NCBI RefSeq assembly: GCF_030770395.1
Contig: NZ_CP132480.1
Span: forward strand, 5,941,219 to 5,992,884
Source: Telluria beijingensis
GTDB lineage: Bacteria > Pseudomonadota > Gammaproteobacteria > Burkholderiales > Burkholderiaceae_D
Direction of reading: 5' to 3'
DNA: 51,666 bases
The translations under genes were made by a program, and so were the position numbers. The notes beneath the pieces were generated by a model, which was given only the letters and a program-made list of their open reading frames with translations, did no database searches and had not been told where the DNA came from. This document shows, in pieces, positions 15,807-24,407 of the stretch (the first letter of the stretch is position 1; each line of letters starts with the position of its first letter).

Positions 15807-16125
15807 CTGCCGACCCTCGCTCTTGCCTGCTACGCCGGACCCGCCGATTTACTCCACCCTCCCATAATTTTGGGTCAAGTGGCGGCGCCACATCATCCAT
15901 GATCCCCAGGATGAGCATGGCAGTGAGATACGTGCCGGCTGCCGCCCCTGGATCGCCTAGTTCCAGGCGTCGTAGCGTCGCTTCCGAAACACCCATCCGT
16001 GAGCATAAATCCGCAACCATCAAGCGCTGGCTCAGGCGTTGAGTGCGAATACTGCGGCCCCATATGGTCAGGCGCTCCTGAACGAGCGTAGGCAATGCGG
16101 TGGATTCGGATAGTTTACGCGGCAT
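15790..16125 (-). CDS. hipB: HipB-like antitoxin, Xre helix-turn-helix
   Basis: A 111-aa DNA-binding protein with an Xre-type helix-turn-helix at about residues 36-57 (MVADLCSRMGVSEATLRRLELG). It is encoded immediately upstream of hipA and overlaps it by 17 bases, the standard antitoxin-first order. By family knowledge it neutralises HipA and represses the operon. The C-terminal tail is charged and likely unfolded. GGAGG lies 4 bases before the ATG. Four half-sites around the promoter (16134-16235) are its likely operators. Confidence 0.85.
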   Translation of the reverse strand: MPRKLSESTALPTLVQERLTIWGRSIRTQRLSQRLMVADLCSRMGVSEATLRRLELGDPGAAAGTYLTAMLILGIMDDVAPPLDPKLWEGGVNRRVRRSRQERGSADADYF

Positions 16126-16133
16126 CTTTCCTC

Positions 16134-16235
16134 CATAGATAACCTATTATAGTTCATAAGAAATTATCTATACCGGATGTAAAAAACAATAAAATGTATA
16201 GATAATGGCTTATGCGGTATAAAAGACTATCTATG
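16134..16235 (-). promoter_or_regulatory. hipBA promoter with nested operator half-sites
   Basis: This AT-rich stretch holds two nested inverted pairs. The inner pair is TTATCTATAC (16164-16173) and GTATAGATAA (16196-16205), perfect 10-bp arms. The outer pair is CATAGATAA (16134-16142) and CTATCTATG (16227-16235). A -10 box TATAAT lies on the minus strand at 16146-16151 between the first two sites; its -35 is weak. The arrangement fits cooperative binding of dimers of HipB that loop or coat the promoter. Confidence 0.7.
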
Positions 16236-16246
16236 ATGGCTTGATT

Positions 16247-17764
16247 TTAGTCATCGCGCAGCGCACGTCGATATCCGATCGCCTCCGCCACTTGCTTCGC
16301 CGTCACGTGTTCCGCCTCCGCAAGATCGGCAATGGTCCGCGCCACCTTGAGCACGCGGTGATAGGCGCGCGCCGACCAGTGCAAATGGCGCGCCGCATCG
16401 TGCAGCAGCCGTCGTCCCGCTTCGTCCGGCGCGCAATGGCGGTCGATCTCGCCCGGCCCCAACTGGCTGTTCGGCCGTCCCTGGCGCGCGACCTGGCGCG
16501 CATGCGCCTGCGCTACCCGCTGCGCGATCGCCGCACTGGGCTCTCCCCCGGCCTGCGCACCCATACTGTCGGGCGCCATGGCCGCCACCGGCAGCTGGAT
16601 GTCGATGCGGTCGAGCAGGGGGCCTGAGATGCGGCCCTGGTAGCGCAGCACGGCGTCCGGCGTGCAGCGGCACTTGCCGCTGGCGTGGCCAAGCCAGCCG
16701 CAGGGGCAGGGATTCATCGCCGCGATCAGCTGGAAGCGGGCCGGAAAATCCGCCTGGTGGGCCGCGCGAGAGATCGTGATCGAGCCCGATTCCAGCGGCT
16801 CGCGCAGCACCTCGAGCACGCGGCGGTCGAATTCGGGCAACTCGTCGAGGAACAGTACCCCGTGGTGGGCCAGCGACACTTCTCCCGGCCGCGGCAGGTT
16901 GCCGCCGCCGACCAGGGCCACGCCCGAGGTGGTGTGGTGCGGGCCGCGAAACGGCCGCTGGCGCCAGCGCTCGGGTGCGAAGCCGCCGGCCAGCGATTGC
17001 ACGGCGGCCGATTCGAGTGCCTCGGCCTCGCTCATCGGCGGCAACAGGCCCGGCAGGCGTGCCGCCAGCATGCTTTTGCCCGCGCCCGGCGGGCCGACCA
17101 GCAGGACGGAATGGGCGCCGGCGGCCGCGACCTCCAGTGCGCGCTTGGCATGCTGCTGGCCCTTGACCTCGGCGAAGTCCGGATAGCGCGGCGCGGGCGA
17201 CATGCCGGGGCCGTGATGCCGCGCCAGTTTCGGCGCATCGGGCGTGTTGGCGAAGTGCGCGCACACCTCGAGCAGGGTGCGCGCCGGGAGGATGGCTGCC
17301 GCCTCCACCAGCGCCGCTTCGTCGGCATTGGCCAGAGGCAGGATGAAGGCGCGCATCTCGGCGTCGCCATGACTGGCCATCGCGAATGCCATCGCCAGCG
17401 CGCCGCGCACCGGACGCAATTCGCCCGACAACGACAGCTCGCCCGCGAATTCGTAACGGTGCAGCGCGTCGTCGCGGATCTGGCGCGACGCGGCCAGGAT
17501 GCCCAGCGCGATGGGCAGGTCGAACCGGCCCGACTCCTTGGGCAGGTCGGCTGGCGCCAGGTTGATCGTGATGCGGCGCGCGGGAATATCGAAGCCGGAA
17601 TTTTGCAGCGCCGCCCGCACGCGGTCTTTCGCTTCGCGCACCTCGGTATCCGGCAACCCCACGATCGCGATGCCCGGCAGGCCGTTGGCCAGGTGGACCT
17701 CGACATTGACAGGCGGCGCTTCCATGCCGGCCAGGGCGCGGCTTCTGAGGACGGCGAGACTCAT
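16247..17764 (-). CDS. comM: ComM/YifB-family Mg-chelatase-like AAA+ ATPase
   Basis: A 505-aa AAA+ protein. The N-terminal ChlI-like domain (1-120) has the family start MSLAVLRSRALAGM. Walker A GPPGAGKS is at 224-231, Walker B FLDE at 305-308, and a four-cysteine cluster (Cys353, 355, 365, 367) forms the probable zinc site. ComM homologues act as hexameric helicases that promote branch migration in natural transformation. ATG at 17764 is chosen because the family N-terminus begins here; longer in-frame starts exist. It is divergent from the truncated ABC ATPase at 18002. Confidence 0.92.
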   Translation of the reverse strand: MSLAVLRSRALAGMEAPPVNVEVHLANGLPGIAIVGLPDTEVREAKDRVRAALQNSGFDIPARRITINLAPADLPKESGRFDLPIALGILAASRQIRDDALHRYEFAGELSLSGELRPVRGALAMAFAMASHGDAEMRAFILPLANADEAALVEAAAILPARTLLEVCAHFANTPDAPKLARHHGPGMSPAPRYPDFAEVKGQQHAKRALEVAAAGAHSVLLVGPPGAGKSMLAARLPGLLPPMSEAEALESAAVQSLAGGFAPERWRQRPFRGPHHTTSGVALVGGGNLPRPGEVSLAHHGVLFLDELPEFDRRVLEVLREPLESGSITISRAAHQADFPARFQLIAAMNPCPCGWLGHASGKCRCTPDAVLRYQGRISGPLLDRIDIQLPVAAMAPDSMGAQAGGEPSAAIAQRVAQAHARQVARQGRPNSQLGPGEIDRHCAPDEAGRRLLHDAARHLHWSARAYHRVLKVARTIADLAEAEHVTAKQVAEAIGYRRALRDD

Positions 17765-18001
17765 TGTTTGCTTCCCCATCAACACTGGAAAGGACCTATC
17801 GTAGAGCGCTCGCGCCGACATCTGTTGAGAGCGGACAGGCATGCGCACCCACCCGCTATGGCATACGCATACACCTCGGAAATCGTCGTCCATTCCCGCA
17901 TATCCACCGCCTGTCACATAAAACTGACATTGCATTGTATTAACGCTACATTATCTATAAGGAAATAAACGTCACCATCAACCGCCCAGGAGTAACCGCC
18001 G

Positions 18002-18610
18002 ATGCTATCGATCAAGCAGCTCAACAAGACCTATGCCAATGGCGTGAAAGCCATCAACGATGTCAGTCTCGAGATCCCGAACGGCATGTTCGGGTTGCTC
18101 GGGCCGAACGGCGCCGGCAAGTCTTCATTGATGCGCACCATCGCCACCTTGCAAGACCCCGATAGCGGCAGCATCCACTTCCACGGCCTCGACGTTCTGA
18201 ACGACAAGGAAAGCCTGCGCCGCCAGCTCGGCTACCTGCCGCAGGACTTCGGCGTCTACCCGAAAGTCAGCGCTGAAAAGCTGCTCAACCACTTCGCCGT
18301 GCTGAAAGGCTTGAGCGCGAAGGGCGAGCGCAAGGAAATCGTGGAGGCCCTGCTGCACCAGACCAATCTGTGGGAAGCGAGGAAGCGTGGCCTGGGCACC
18401 TATTCGGGCGGCATGCGCCAGCGCTTCGGCATCGCCCAGGCGCTGCTCGGCGCGCCGCGCCTGGTGATCGTCGACGAGCCGACCGCCGGCCTCGATCCCG
18501 ACGAGCGCAACCGCTTCCTGAACCTGCTGGCCAAGATCGGCGAGCAGGTGGTGGTGATCCTGTCGACCCACATCGTCGAGGACGTGACCGACCTGTGCCC
18601 GCGCATGGCA
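18002..18610 (+). CDS. ABC transporter ATP-binding protein, 3' part missing
   Basis: The first 203 residues of an ABC-2-type ATPase: Walker A GPNGAGKSS at 34-42, signature YSGGMRQ at 134-140, Walker B VIVDEP at 155-160 and switch His in STH at 188-190. The frame then runs into the rrn terminator hairpin and encodes about 24 meaningless residues before a stop. Members of the family normally continue for another 80-100 residues, and a permease gene normally follows. Both are missing because of the break at 18611. CAGGAG upstream supports the start at 18002. The nucleotide-binding core is complete but the C-terminal domain is lost. Confidence 0.85.
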
Positions 18611-18644
18611 AAAACCCCACCATGTGATCATGGTGGGGTTTTTT
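18611..18644 (+). terminator. rrn-type terminator hairpin at break 3
   Basis: The sequence is the same as at 10041-10074: stem ACCCCACCATG / CATGGTGGGGT with a T tract and GCTTTC. It interrupts the ABC ATPase frame at codon 204, which no natural terminator should do. I infer the left end of another block here, whose true left neighbour would be an rrn operon. Confidence 0.75.
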
Positions 18645-18753
18645 GCTTTCTACCTCATATAACCCATGCTTCAAGGGTAATTTAATACTAAGTCTCTTTA
18701 CCTACACCTTTGTATCTATACTGAGCCTTCCCTTGGTCTCATTATTGGATACG

Positions 18754-19797
18754 ATGACCTCTATTTCCACTTCGCTGCGCTCTGGCCTGGCAAGATCTAT
18801 AGCATTTGCAGCCCTGATGTTCTCCAGCGCCGCCATGGCGCAATCGCTACCTGCCAGCTGCGATATGGGAGAGCTGTCCACCATCCCGCTTGCATTCACC
18901 AACGACCTGCGTCCCCTGATGGAAGCCACCATCAACGGCAAGCCAGTTTCCGCCGTGGTGAATATCGGCTCCGCGCAAACCATCATCCTCAACAAGAAAA
19001 CACTGGAGCGGCTCGACATCAAGGTACGGCACGTCACCAGCACCCAATTCCAGGAAAGCAGGAGTCTGACGACAAATTTCGTTCCCCAAAATAACATCAC
19101 GCCAAGCGGCATGTTCATCGTCCGGGAAGGGCTGAATGTCTTCGTCGAACAATTGTCCGTTGGCCGGACCGAGCTGAAAGACAGCTGGTTCCTCGTCGAA
19201 GACTTCATGGACGACACTTTCGGCGCACGAGTCGGCGCAGGCAATCTGCTGCAAACAGATCTCGAGGTGTCGCTGGACAGCGGCTATCTCAAGTATTTCA
19301 AGCCAGACGGCTGTTTCAGGGAACACCTGGCGTATTGGGATCCTGAAGCCGTTGCAGTGCCAATCAATGTTGACCTGTACAAACGCGATCCGCGACCGAT
19401 CTTCAAGGTACTCATCAATGGCAAGGAGGTGTGGGCGTTGTTATCGACAGCGACACCGCACTCCTATTTCCCAGCCAGCGCCGCGGCGCGGCTGAATCTG
19501 GCGCCGACGACGGCTGGAGCCACGCGTGAGGAACCGCTGCCAGGACATGGTCGCGACAAGCCGGTCTGGAGCGTTCCAGTAGAGCAGATGTCGGTCGGCG
19601 GACTCGATGTCACGGACTTCAAGGTGCGCCTGATGGACCTGCCCCATTCGGGCGAGATATTGGTTCTTGGCACCGACTTCCTGCACCGCCACCGCGTGTA
19701 TATCGCCATGAGCCAAAGGCTGGTCTATTTCTCGACAATCAAGAACCCGATCATGAAGCGCGGCTCAGTGGAAGTCATTCCGCGCCCCACCGAGTAA
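18754..19797 (+). CDS. secreted retropepsin-like protein with degenerate active sites
   Basis: A 347-aa secreted protein with a signal peptide (residues 1-30, cleavage after AMAQ). It has two retropepsin-like folds, each with the usual strand-turn pattern, but neither keeps the catalytic DTG. The first reads VVNIGSAQT (68-76, Asp replaced by Asn70) and the second LLSTATPHSY (229-238, Asp replaced by Ser231 and Gly by Ala233). The rest of the double repeat, including GAGNLLQTDLEVSLDSG, is well kept. It may have become a binding protein. The start at 18754 gives the signal peptide; an upstream in-frame ATG gives a hydrophobic but less convincing leader. GC is lower than average here. Confidence 0.7.
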   Translation: MTSISTSLRSGLARSIAFAALMFSSAAMAQSLPASCDMGELSTIPLAFTNDLRPLMEATINGKPVSAVVNIGSAQTIILNKKTLERLDIKVRHVTSTQFQESRSLTTNFVPQNNITPSGMFIVREGLNVFVEQLSVGRTELKDSWFLVEDFMDDTFGARVGAGNLLQTDLEVSLDSGYLKYFKPDGCFREHLAYWDPEAVAVPINVDLYKRDPRPIFKVLINGKEVWALLSTATPHSYFPASAAARLNLAPTTAGATREEPLPGHGRDKPVWSVPVEQMSVGGLDVTDFKVRLMDLPHSGEILVLGTDFLHRHRVYIAMSQRLVYFSTIKNPIMKRGSVEVIPRPTE

Positions 19798-19938
19798 AGC
19801 GCCACCGACAACGTCCTCCGGACCACGTTTTCTGCATTCTGTCGGGCCGGTGTGCAGCTCGTCGCTTGCCCGACAGATGCCATCAGGCGCCATGAAAGAA
19901 TGGGTTTTTTCCATAACAACCCACTCCTTCACGATCCC

Positions 19939-20778
19939 ATGAACCTACCTTCGAGCCCCGGTCTCAAAACCACATTGTCCATTCTCTTTCTGTCGGGTTG
20001 CGTGTCGATGCCCACCGCAGTATCTGCCGCTCCCACGGCCAGCATCGATACGGTCGCGGGACGACAGATCGAATCGCTGACCATCAAGAACCCAGATGCC
20101 AACGCCCGTATCGTCTTCGAAAACGGATTGCGCGCGACGGTGAATGGATGGGACAAGGTGATCGATTCCCTGGCATCGGATGCATCGATCTACGCTTATA
20201 ACCGCCCCGGCTATGGCAACAGCCAGGAAACCGACACGTCGCGCGACGGCGGCACGATTGTCGAGGAACTCAGGCAAGCACTGAAGCACAAAGGCATCGC
20301 GCCCCCATACATTCTGGTGGGCCACTCGCTGGGCGGCCTGTACATGCAGCTGTTCGCAAAACGCTACCCGAATGAAGTCAGTGGCCTTGTCCTCGTCGAT
20401 CCATTATTGCCCGGTATCGTCAAGAAGTCGGAGGATTTCCCCTTCTGGACACGCGGCGCCAAGCGATTGTTCTTTTCGAGCACCGTCAACAAGGAGATCG
20501 ACGCCATTCACCAGACCAGCGAACAAGTGCTTTCGCTTGCCGCGATCGACGACAAGCCGATCGTTATGCTCATCAATAAACCGAAAGGCGCCACCGCGGT
20601 CGGTGTCGACTTTGGCGCATTCCACCAAGACCAGAAGACCAGGGACGCCGTGAGCGGGATGTATCCGAAGGCAAAACGGATCATCATCGATTCCGACCAC
20701 CAGGTGCAACGCCAGAATCCAGCCGAGGTCGTGGACGCGATCAAGACGATCATCGCGAAGCAGACTAAGGCAGATTAA
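19939..20778 (+). CDS. alpha/beta hydrolase, probable lipoprotein
   Basis: A 279-aa alpha/beta hydrolase with the nucleophile elbow GHSLGG at 128-133 (Ser130), a cap-less core (YNRPGYGNS at 87-95) and a C-terminal His254 in DSDHQVQ. The leader ends in LSGC (Cys21), a plausible lipobox, so the enzyme may be membrane-anchored. The start at 19939 is chosen over an in-frame upstream ATG at 19852 because it yields the export signal. It follows the retropepsin-like gene by 141 bases on the same strand. The substrate is unknown. Confidence 0.8.
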   Translation: MNLPSSPGLKTTLSILFLSGCVSMPTAVSAAPTASIDTVAGRQIESLTIKNPDANARIVFENGLRATVNGWDKVIDSLASDASIYAYNRPGYGNSQETDTSRDGGTIVEELRQALKHKGIAPPYILVGHSLGGLYMQLFAKRYPNEVSGLVLVDPLLPGIVKKSEDFPFWTRGAKRLFFSSTVNKEIDAIHQTSEQVLSLAAIDDKPIVMLINKPKGATAVGVDFGAFHQDQKTRDAVSGMYPKAKRIIIDSDHQVQRQNPAEVVDAIKTIIAKQTKAD

Positions 20779-20880
20779 TGGTCAGGAGAGTCCTACAGCG
20801 CTCCGACTAGTTCTCCTATACAGACACTCACCCATGGGGCGCATGATCGGATTTCTTGTTCAGCAAAGCGGAGGATCGCG

Positions 20881-21252
20881 ATGAAGTCGAAAGAGAAGGT
20901 CAAGGGCGGGGACAACCGCGCACGTGGTAGCGCAAAACCGAAGACATTGATGGTTGCCGAGGGCAGCCTGCAGTCGAGGGCGCCTGGCTATGTCATGCCG
21001 GGTGGGCTCGACACGCCTTTCCCGAAAGGTAATACCGGATCCATGCAATCCGCATCGACCGGACGCGGCCAGCGCGCCGGCGCCGGTTCGCAGACCGGCG
21101 GATGGAGCGCGCGTCAGCAGGCGCAGCGCATGCAGGCGCGCGGCGAGCAGGACCGGCTCGGCGAGTCGCGCCAATCCGGCAACGGCATGGGGCAGTACCA
21201 GCAAGGATCGCAGGAGTCGCCGTCCGAGGCAGGCAGCAAGCGCAAGCAGTAA
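20881..21252 (+). CDS. hydrophilic low-complexity protein, 123 aa
   Basis: I do not recognise the family. The protein is rich in Gly, Ser, Gln, Arg and Lys, with no predicted folded core: a basic start (MKSKEKVKGGDNRARG), a short more ordered stretch (PGYVMPGGLDTPFPKGN) and a Gln/Arg-rich tail ending GSKRKQ. Such composition suggests an intrinsically disordered, possibly nucleic-acid-binding or stress-related protein. CGGAGG at about 20870 supports the ATG at 20881. A strong terminator follows at 21275, so it is the end of its transcript. Confidence 0.65.
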   Translation: MKSKEKVKGGDNRARGSAKPKTLMVAEGSLQSRAPGYVMPGGLDTPFPKGNTGSMQSASTGRGQRAGAGSQTGGWSARQQAQRMQARGEQDRLGESRQSGNGMGQYQQGSQESPSEAGSKRKQ

Positions 21253-21274
21253 ACATCCAGGACGCCGACCATCT

Positions 21275-21297
21275 ACCCGGGCATGCCCGGGTTTTTT
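21275..21297 (+). terminator. rho-independent terminator
   Basis: ACCCGGGC-AT-GCCCGGGT followed by six T. It sits 22 bases after the stop of the small low-complexity gene and separates it from the DUF2868 gene. Confidence 0.9.
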
Positions 21298-21399
21298 ATT
21301 GCCGCTCTCGAGACCACGGTGCGGCAGGCCACTGCCAGCCAATGGGAATCTGGTGCACAATGCCTCTTACGACATTGTCATTTCACCCATAGGAGCAGC

Positions 21400-22878
21400 A
21401 TGAACGAACAGGTCGCACGCAACGTCGTGCTGGTGCGCGCCATCGAATATGCCGACGTCGGCCATACGGTCCTGAGCGACGACGACCGCAAATACGCGAC
21501 GCGCAGCGCGCGCGAACTGGCCGCCTGGCAGGCAGCCGACAAGCACGTGGCGGCGAACCAGGAGCACTTCCTGCAGCAGCGCGCCGAACAGATACTCAAG
21601 CGTCTCGGCGAACGCACGCCGGCCTTCGGCGCCTTCCACCGGCGCGCACCCGGCATGGGCGGCATCTGGCTCGCGCTGCCCTTCCTCGCCTTCATCGTCG
21701 GCGCGGCGCTCGACCGCATCGCCAACCCGCACCGCGTCGACCTGCTGTCGGCGCCGCTGCTGGCCATCGTCGCCTGGAACCTGCTCGTCTATCTCGGCCT
21801 GCTGGTGTGGGCCATCGTGCCCGCCGCACGCCGGCGCAAGAGCGGCACGCCGCTGCTGCGCCGCCTGAGCGTCGGCAAGGCGGTCGCGCCGCGCAAGCTG
21901 CCCACCGCGCTGGCCGAAGGCGTGGCCCATTACCTGGCCGATTGGGCCGTGCTGAGCGAACCGCTCACGCGCGCGCGCCTCGCCCGCACTTTCCACCTGG
22001 CGGCGGCCGGCTTCGCGCTCGGCGCCGTGGTGTCGCTGTATGCGCGCGGCCTGCTCACCGAATACGTCACCGGCTGGGAAAGCACCTTCCTCGACGCCCA
22101 GCAGGTGCACACCCTGCTGTCATGGCTGTTCACGCCGGCGCTGGCCGTATTCCCTTTCTTGCAGGGCTTTTCGCCCGCCGAGATCGAACAGCTGCGTTTC
22201 GGCGGTGCTGCCGGCCTGCCGGTCGGCGAGCGTTGGGTCCACCTGTACGGCGCGACCTTGCTGCTGCTGGTGATCCTGCCGCGCCTGGTGCTGGCCCTGG
22301 TCGCCGGCCTGCGCGCGCGTCACCTGAAGCGCAACTTCCCGCTCGATCTCGACCAGCCGTATTACCGCAAACTGGCCGACAGCATCGGCGCCGGCACGCC
22401 GGCCGTGCTGCGCGTGATCCCCTACAGCTACACGCTCGACGAGCCGCGCGACCGCGGCCTGTGGGCAATCACCGCCGCGGCCCTGGGCGGGCAGGCGAGG
22501 GTGCAACTGCTGCCGTCGATCGGCTATGGCGTCGAATTGAAAGATGCCCTGCGCGAGACGACCTTGAACGAGGCCGGCATCACCGTGACCACGGTGCTGT
22601 TCAGCCTTGCCGCCACGCCCGAGAAGGAAAACCACGGCGCGCTGCTCGACTACCTGGTCAAGCGGGTGCCGCGCGGCGTGGCCGTGCTGCTCGACGAATC
22701 GCCGCTGCTCGAGCGTATCGGCGAGCAGGTGGGCAGCGAGCGCGTCGCCGAACGCCATGCCTTGTGGCGCCAGTTCTGCAGCTTCCACGGCACGTCTGCC
22801 CATGTCGTCAACCTGCTCCAGCCCGACAAGCACCCGCTTGAATTGGGCGCGGGCCTGGCCCTGGCGGAGCTGCGATGA
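21400..22878 (+). CDS. DUF2868 membrane protein
   Basis: A 492-aa protein with a soluble N-terminal helical part (1-85), about four membrane segments (about 88-150 and 205-310) and a soluble C-terminal domain (about 330-492). It matches DUF2868 as I know it, always encoded just before a DUF3482 GTPase. AGGAG is 5 bases before the ATG at 21400. Its stop overlaps the GTPase start (ATGA), so the two are translationally coupled and probably form a membrane-bound GTPase complex. The physiological role is not known. Confidence 0.85.
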   Translation: MNEQVARNVVLVRAIEYADVGHTVLSDDDRKYATRSARELAAWQAADKHVAANQEHFLQQRAEQILKRLGERTPAFGAFHRRAPGMGGIWLALPFLAFIVGAALDRIANPHRVDLLSAPLLAIVAWNLLVYLGLLVWAIVPAARRRKSGTPLLRRLSVGKAVAPRKLPTALAEGVAHYLADWAVLSEPLTRARLARTFHLAAAGFALGAVVSLYARGLLTEYVTGWESTFLDAQQVHTLLSWLFTPALAVFPFLQGFSPAEIEQLRFGGAAGLPVGERWVHLYGATLLLLVILPRLVLALVAGLRARHLKRNFPLDLDQPYYRKLADSIGAGTPAVLRVIPYSYTLDEPRDRGLWAITAAALGGQARVQLLPSIGYGVELKDALRETTLNEAGITVTTVLFSLAATPEKENHGALLDYLVKRVPRGVAVLLDESPLLERIGEQVGSERVAERHALWRQFCSFHGTSAHVVNLLQPDKHPLELGAGLALAELR

Positions 22879-24407
22879 TCACGCCCGCAAAAATCCAGTT
22901 CGCGCTGGTCTCGCATACCAATAACGGCAAGACCACGCTGGCGCGCACCCTGGTCGGGATGGACGTCGGCGAGATCCGCGACGCCGCCCACGTGACCCAG
23001 ATCTCGGAAGGCTATCCGCTGCTCGCCACCGAAGAAGGCGACGCGCTGGTACTGTGGGACACGCCCGGCTTCGGCGACTCGGTGCGCCTGCACAAGCGGC
23101 TCGCGATGGCCGGCAATCCGATCGGCTGGTTCCTGCGCGAGGTGTTCGACCGCTACCGCGACCGCCCGTTCTGGCTCAGCCAGCAGGCGCTGCGCGCGGC
23201 GCGCGAAGAAGCGGACGTCGTGCTGTACCTGGTGAATTCGTCCGAATCGCCGCAGGACGCGGGCTATCTGCCATCCGAGATGAAGATCCTCGAGTGGCTC
23301 GGCAAGCCGGTGGTCGTGCTGCTCAACCAGGTCGGCCCACCACGCCCGGCGCACGAGGAACAGGCGGAGCCCAAGCGCTGGAAGCAGCACCTCGCGCAGT
23401 ATTCGGTGGTGAAAGACGTGCTGCCGCTGGATGCCTTCGCCCGTTGCTGGGTGCACGAACACGTGTTCTACGAATCGGTGGCGGGACTGATCGACGAAGC
23501 CAAGCGTCCCGCCTATGCGCGCCTGCTGGCCGCATGGGCCGAGCGCAATCGCGTGCGTTATGCGAGCGCGCTGAACATGAGCGCCGAGCAGATCGCGTCG
23601 GCGGCGCGCGACAGCGAGCCGCTGGGCGAAGAGCGCACCGGCATGCTGCGCACTGCCTTGAAGGCGGTCGGTATCGGCAAGGACGAGCAGCGCCGCCAGG
23701 ACCTCGCGATGGCGGCGCTGGTGCAGCGCCTGAACGACGGCATCAACCATGCGACCGCGCGCATGCTGTCGCTATACCGTATCGATCCCGGCCAGGCAGT
23801 GAACGTGAATGCGCGCGTACGCGAGAACTTCGCGGTGCGCGCGCCGGTGGACAAGGCGCAGGCGGGCCTTCTCGGCGCGGTGGTGTCGGGCGCGGCCACC
23901 GGCCTGTCGGCGGACGCGATGGCGGGCGGCCTGACCCTCGGCGCCGGCGCGCTGCTCGGAGCGATCGCCGGCGGCATCACGGCGGCTGGCGCCGCCTGGG
24001 GCTTCAACCAGGGCACGGACCGCAACCAGGCTAACGTCAAATTCGCCAGTCCCTTCCTGCACACGCTGCTGGCCAGTGCCATCCTGCGCTACCTGGCGGT
24101 GGCGCACTTCGGCCGTGGGCGGGGCAATTATGTGGAGAGCGAGGCGCCGCCGTTCTGGCAGGCCGAGGCCGAACAGGCCTTGACCGCCGCTGGTGTCAAC
24201 GGGGAGCGCCTGTGGCAGTCGGTGCGCGAAGCGCCGGACCTGGGCGCCGCCACGCGGCTGGTCGAGGCGGTGCTGGTGCCGGCGGTGACGGCGACGCTCG
24301 GGCGCCTGTATCCCGACGTCGCGCTGCCGGGCGCGCCAGTGCAGGCAACGCCGGCAGCGCCGACCTTGGACAAGGATGCGCTTACTGGAACTGGTACTGC
24401 GCGCTGA
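22875..24407 (+). CDS. DUF3482 GTPase
   Basis: A 510-aa GTPase. The G1 loop SHTNNGKT is at 13-20 (Ser in place of the first Gly of GxxxxGKT), G3 DTPGFG at 62-67 and G4 NQVG at 151-154 instead of NKxD. The C-terminal half is the DUF3482 region with a Gly/Ala-rich helical hairpin (LLGAVVSGAATGLSADAMAGG and the next stretch), probably membrane-inserting. It is coupled to DUF2868 by a 4-base overlap. The family resembles Era/dynamin-like membrane GTPases; the function is unknown. Its 3' end overlaps the convergent TonB receptor by 26 bases. Confidence 0.85.
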   Translation: MITPAKIQFALVSHTNNGKTTLARTLVGMDVGEIRDAAHVTQISEGYPLLATEEGDALVLWDTPGFGDSVRLHKRLAMAGNPIGWFLREVFDRYRDRPFWLSQQALRAAREEADVVLYLVNSSESPQDAGYLPSEMKILEWLGKPVVVLLNQVGPPRPAHEEQAEPKRWKQHLAQYSVVKDVLPLDAFARCWVHEHVFYESVAGLIDEAKRPAYARLLAAWAERNRVRYASALNMSAEQIASAARDSEPLGEERTGMLRTALKAVGIGKDEQRRQDLAMAALVQRLNDGINHATARMLSLYRIDPGQAVNVNARVRENFAVRAPVDKAQAGLLGAVVSGAATGLSADAMAGGLTLGAGALLGAIAGGITAAGAAWGFNQGTDRNQANVKFASPFLHTLLASAILRYLAVAHFGRGRGNYVESEAPPFWQAEAEQALTAAGVNGERLWQSVREAPDLGAATRLVEAVLVPAVTATLGRLYPDVALPGAPVQATPAAPTLDKDALTGTGTAR

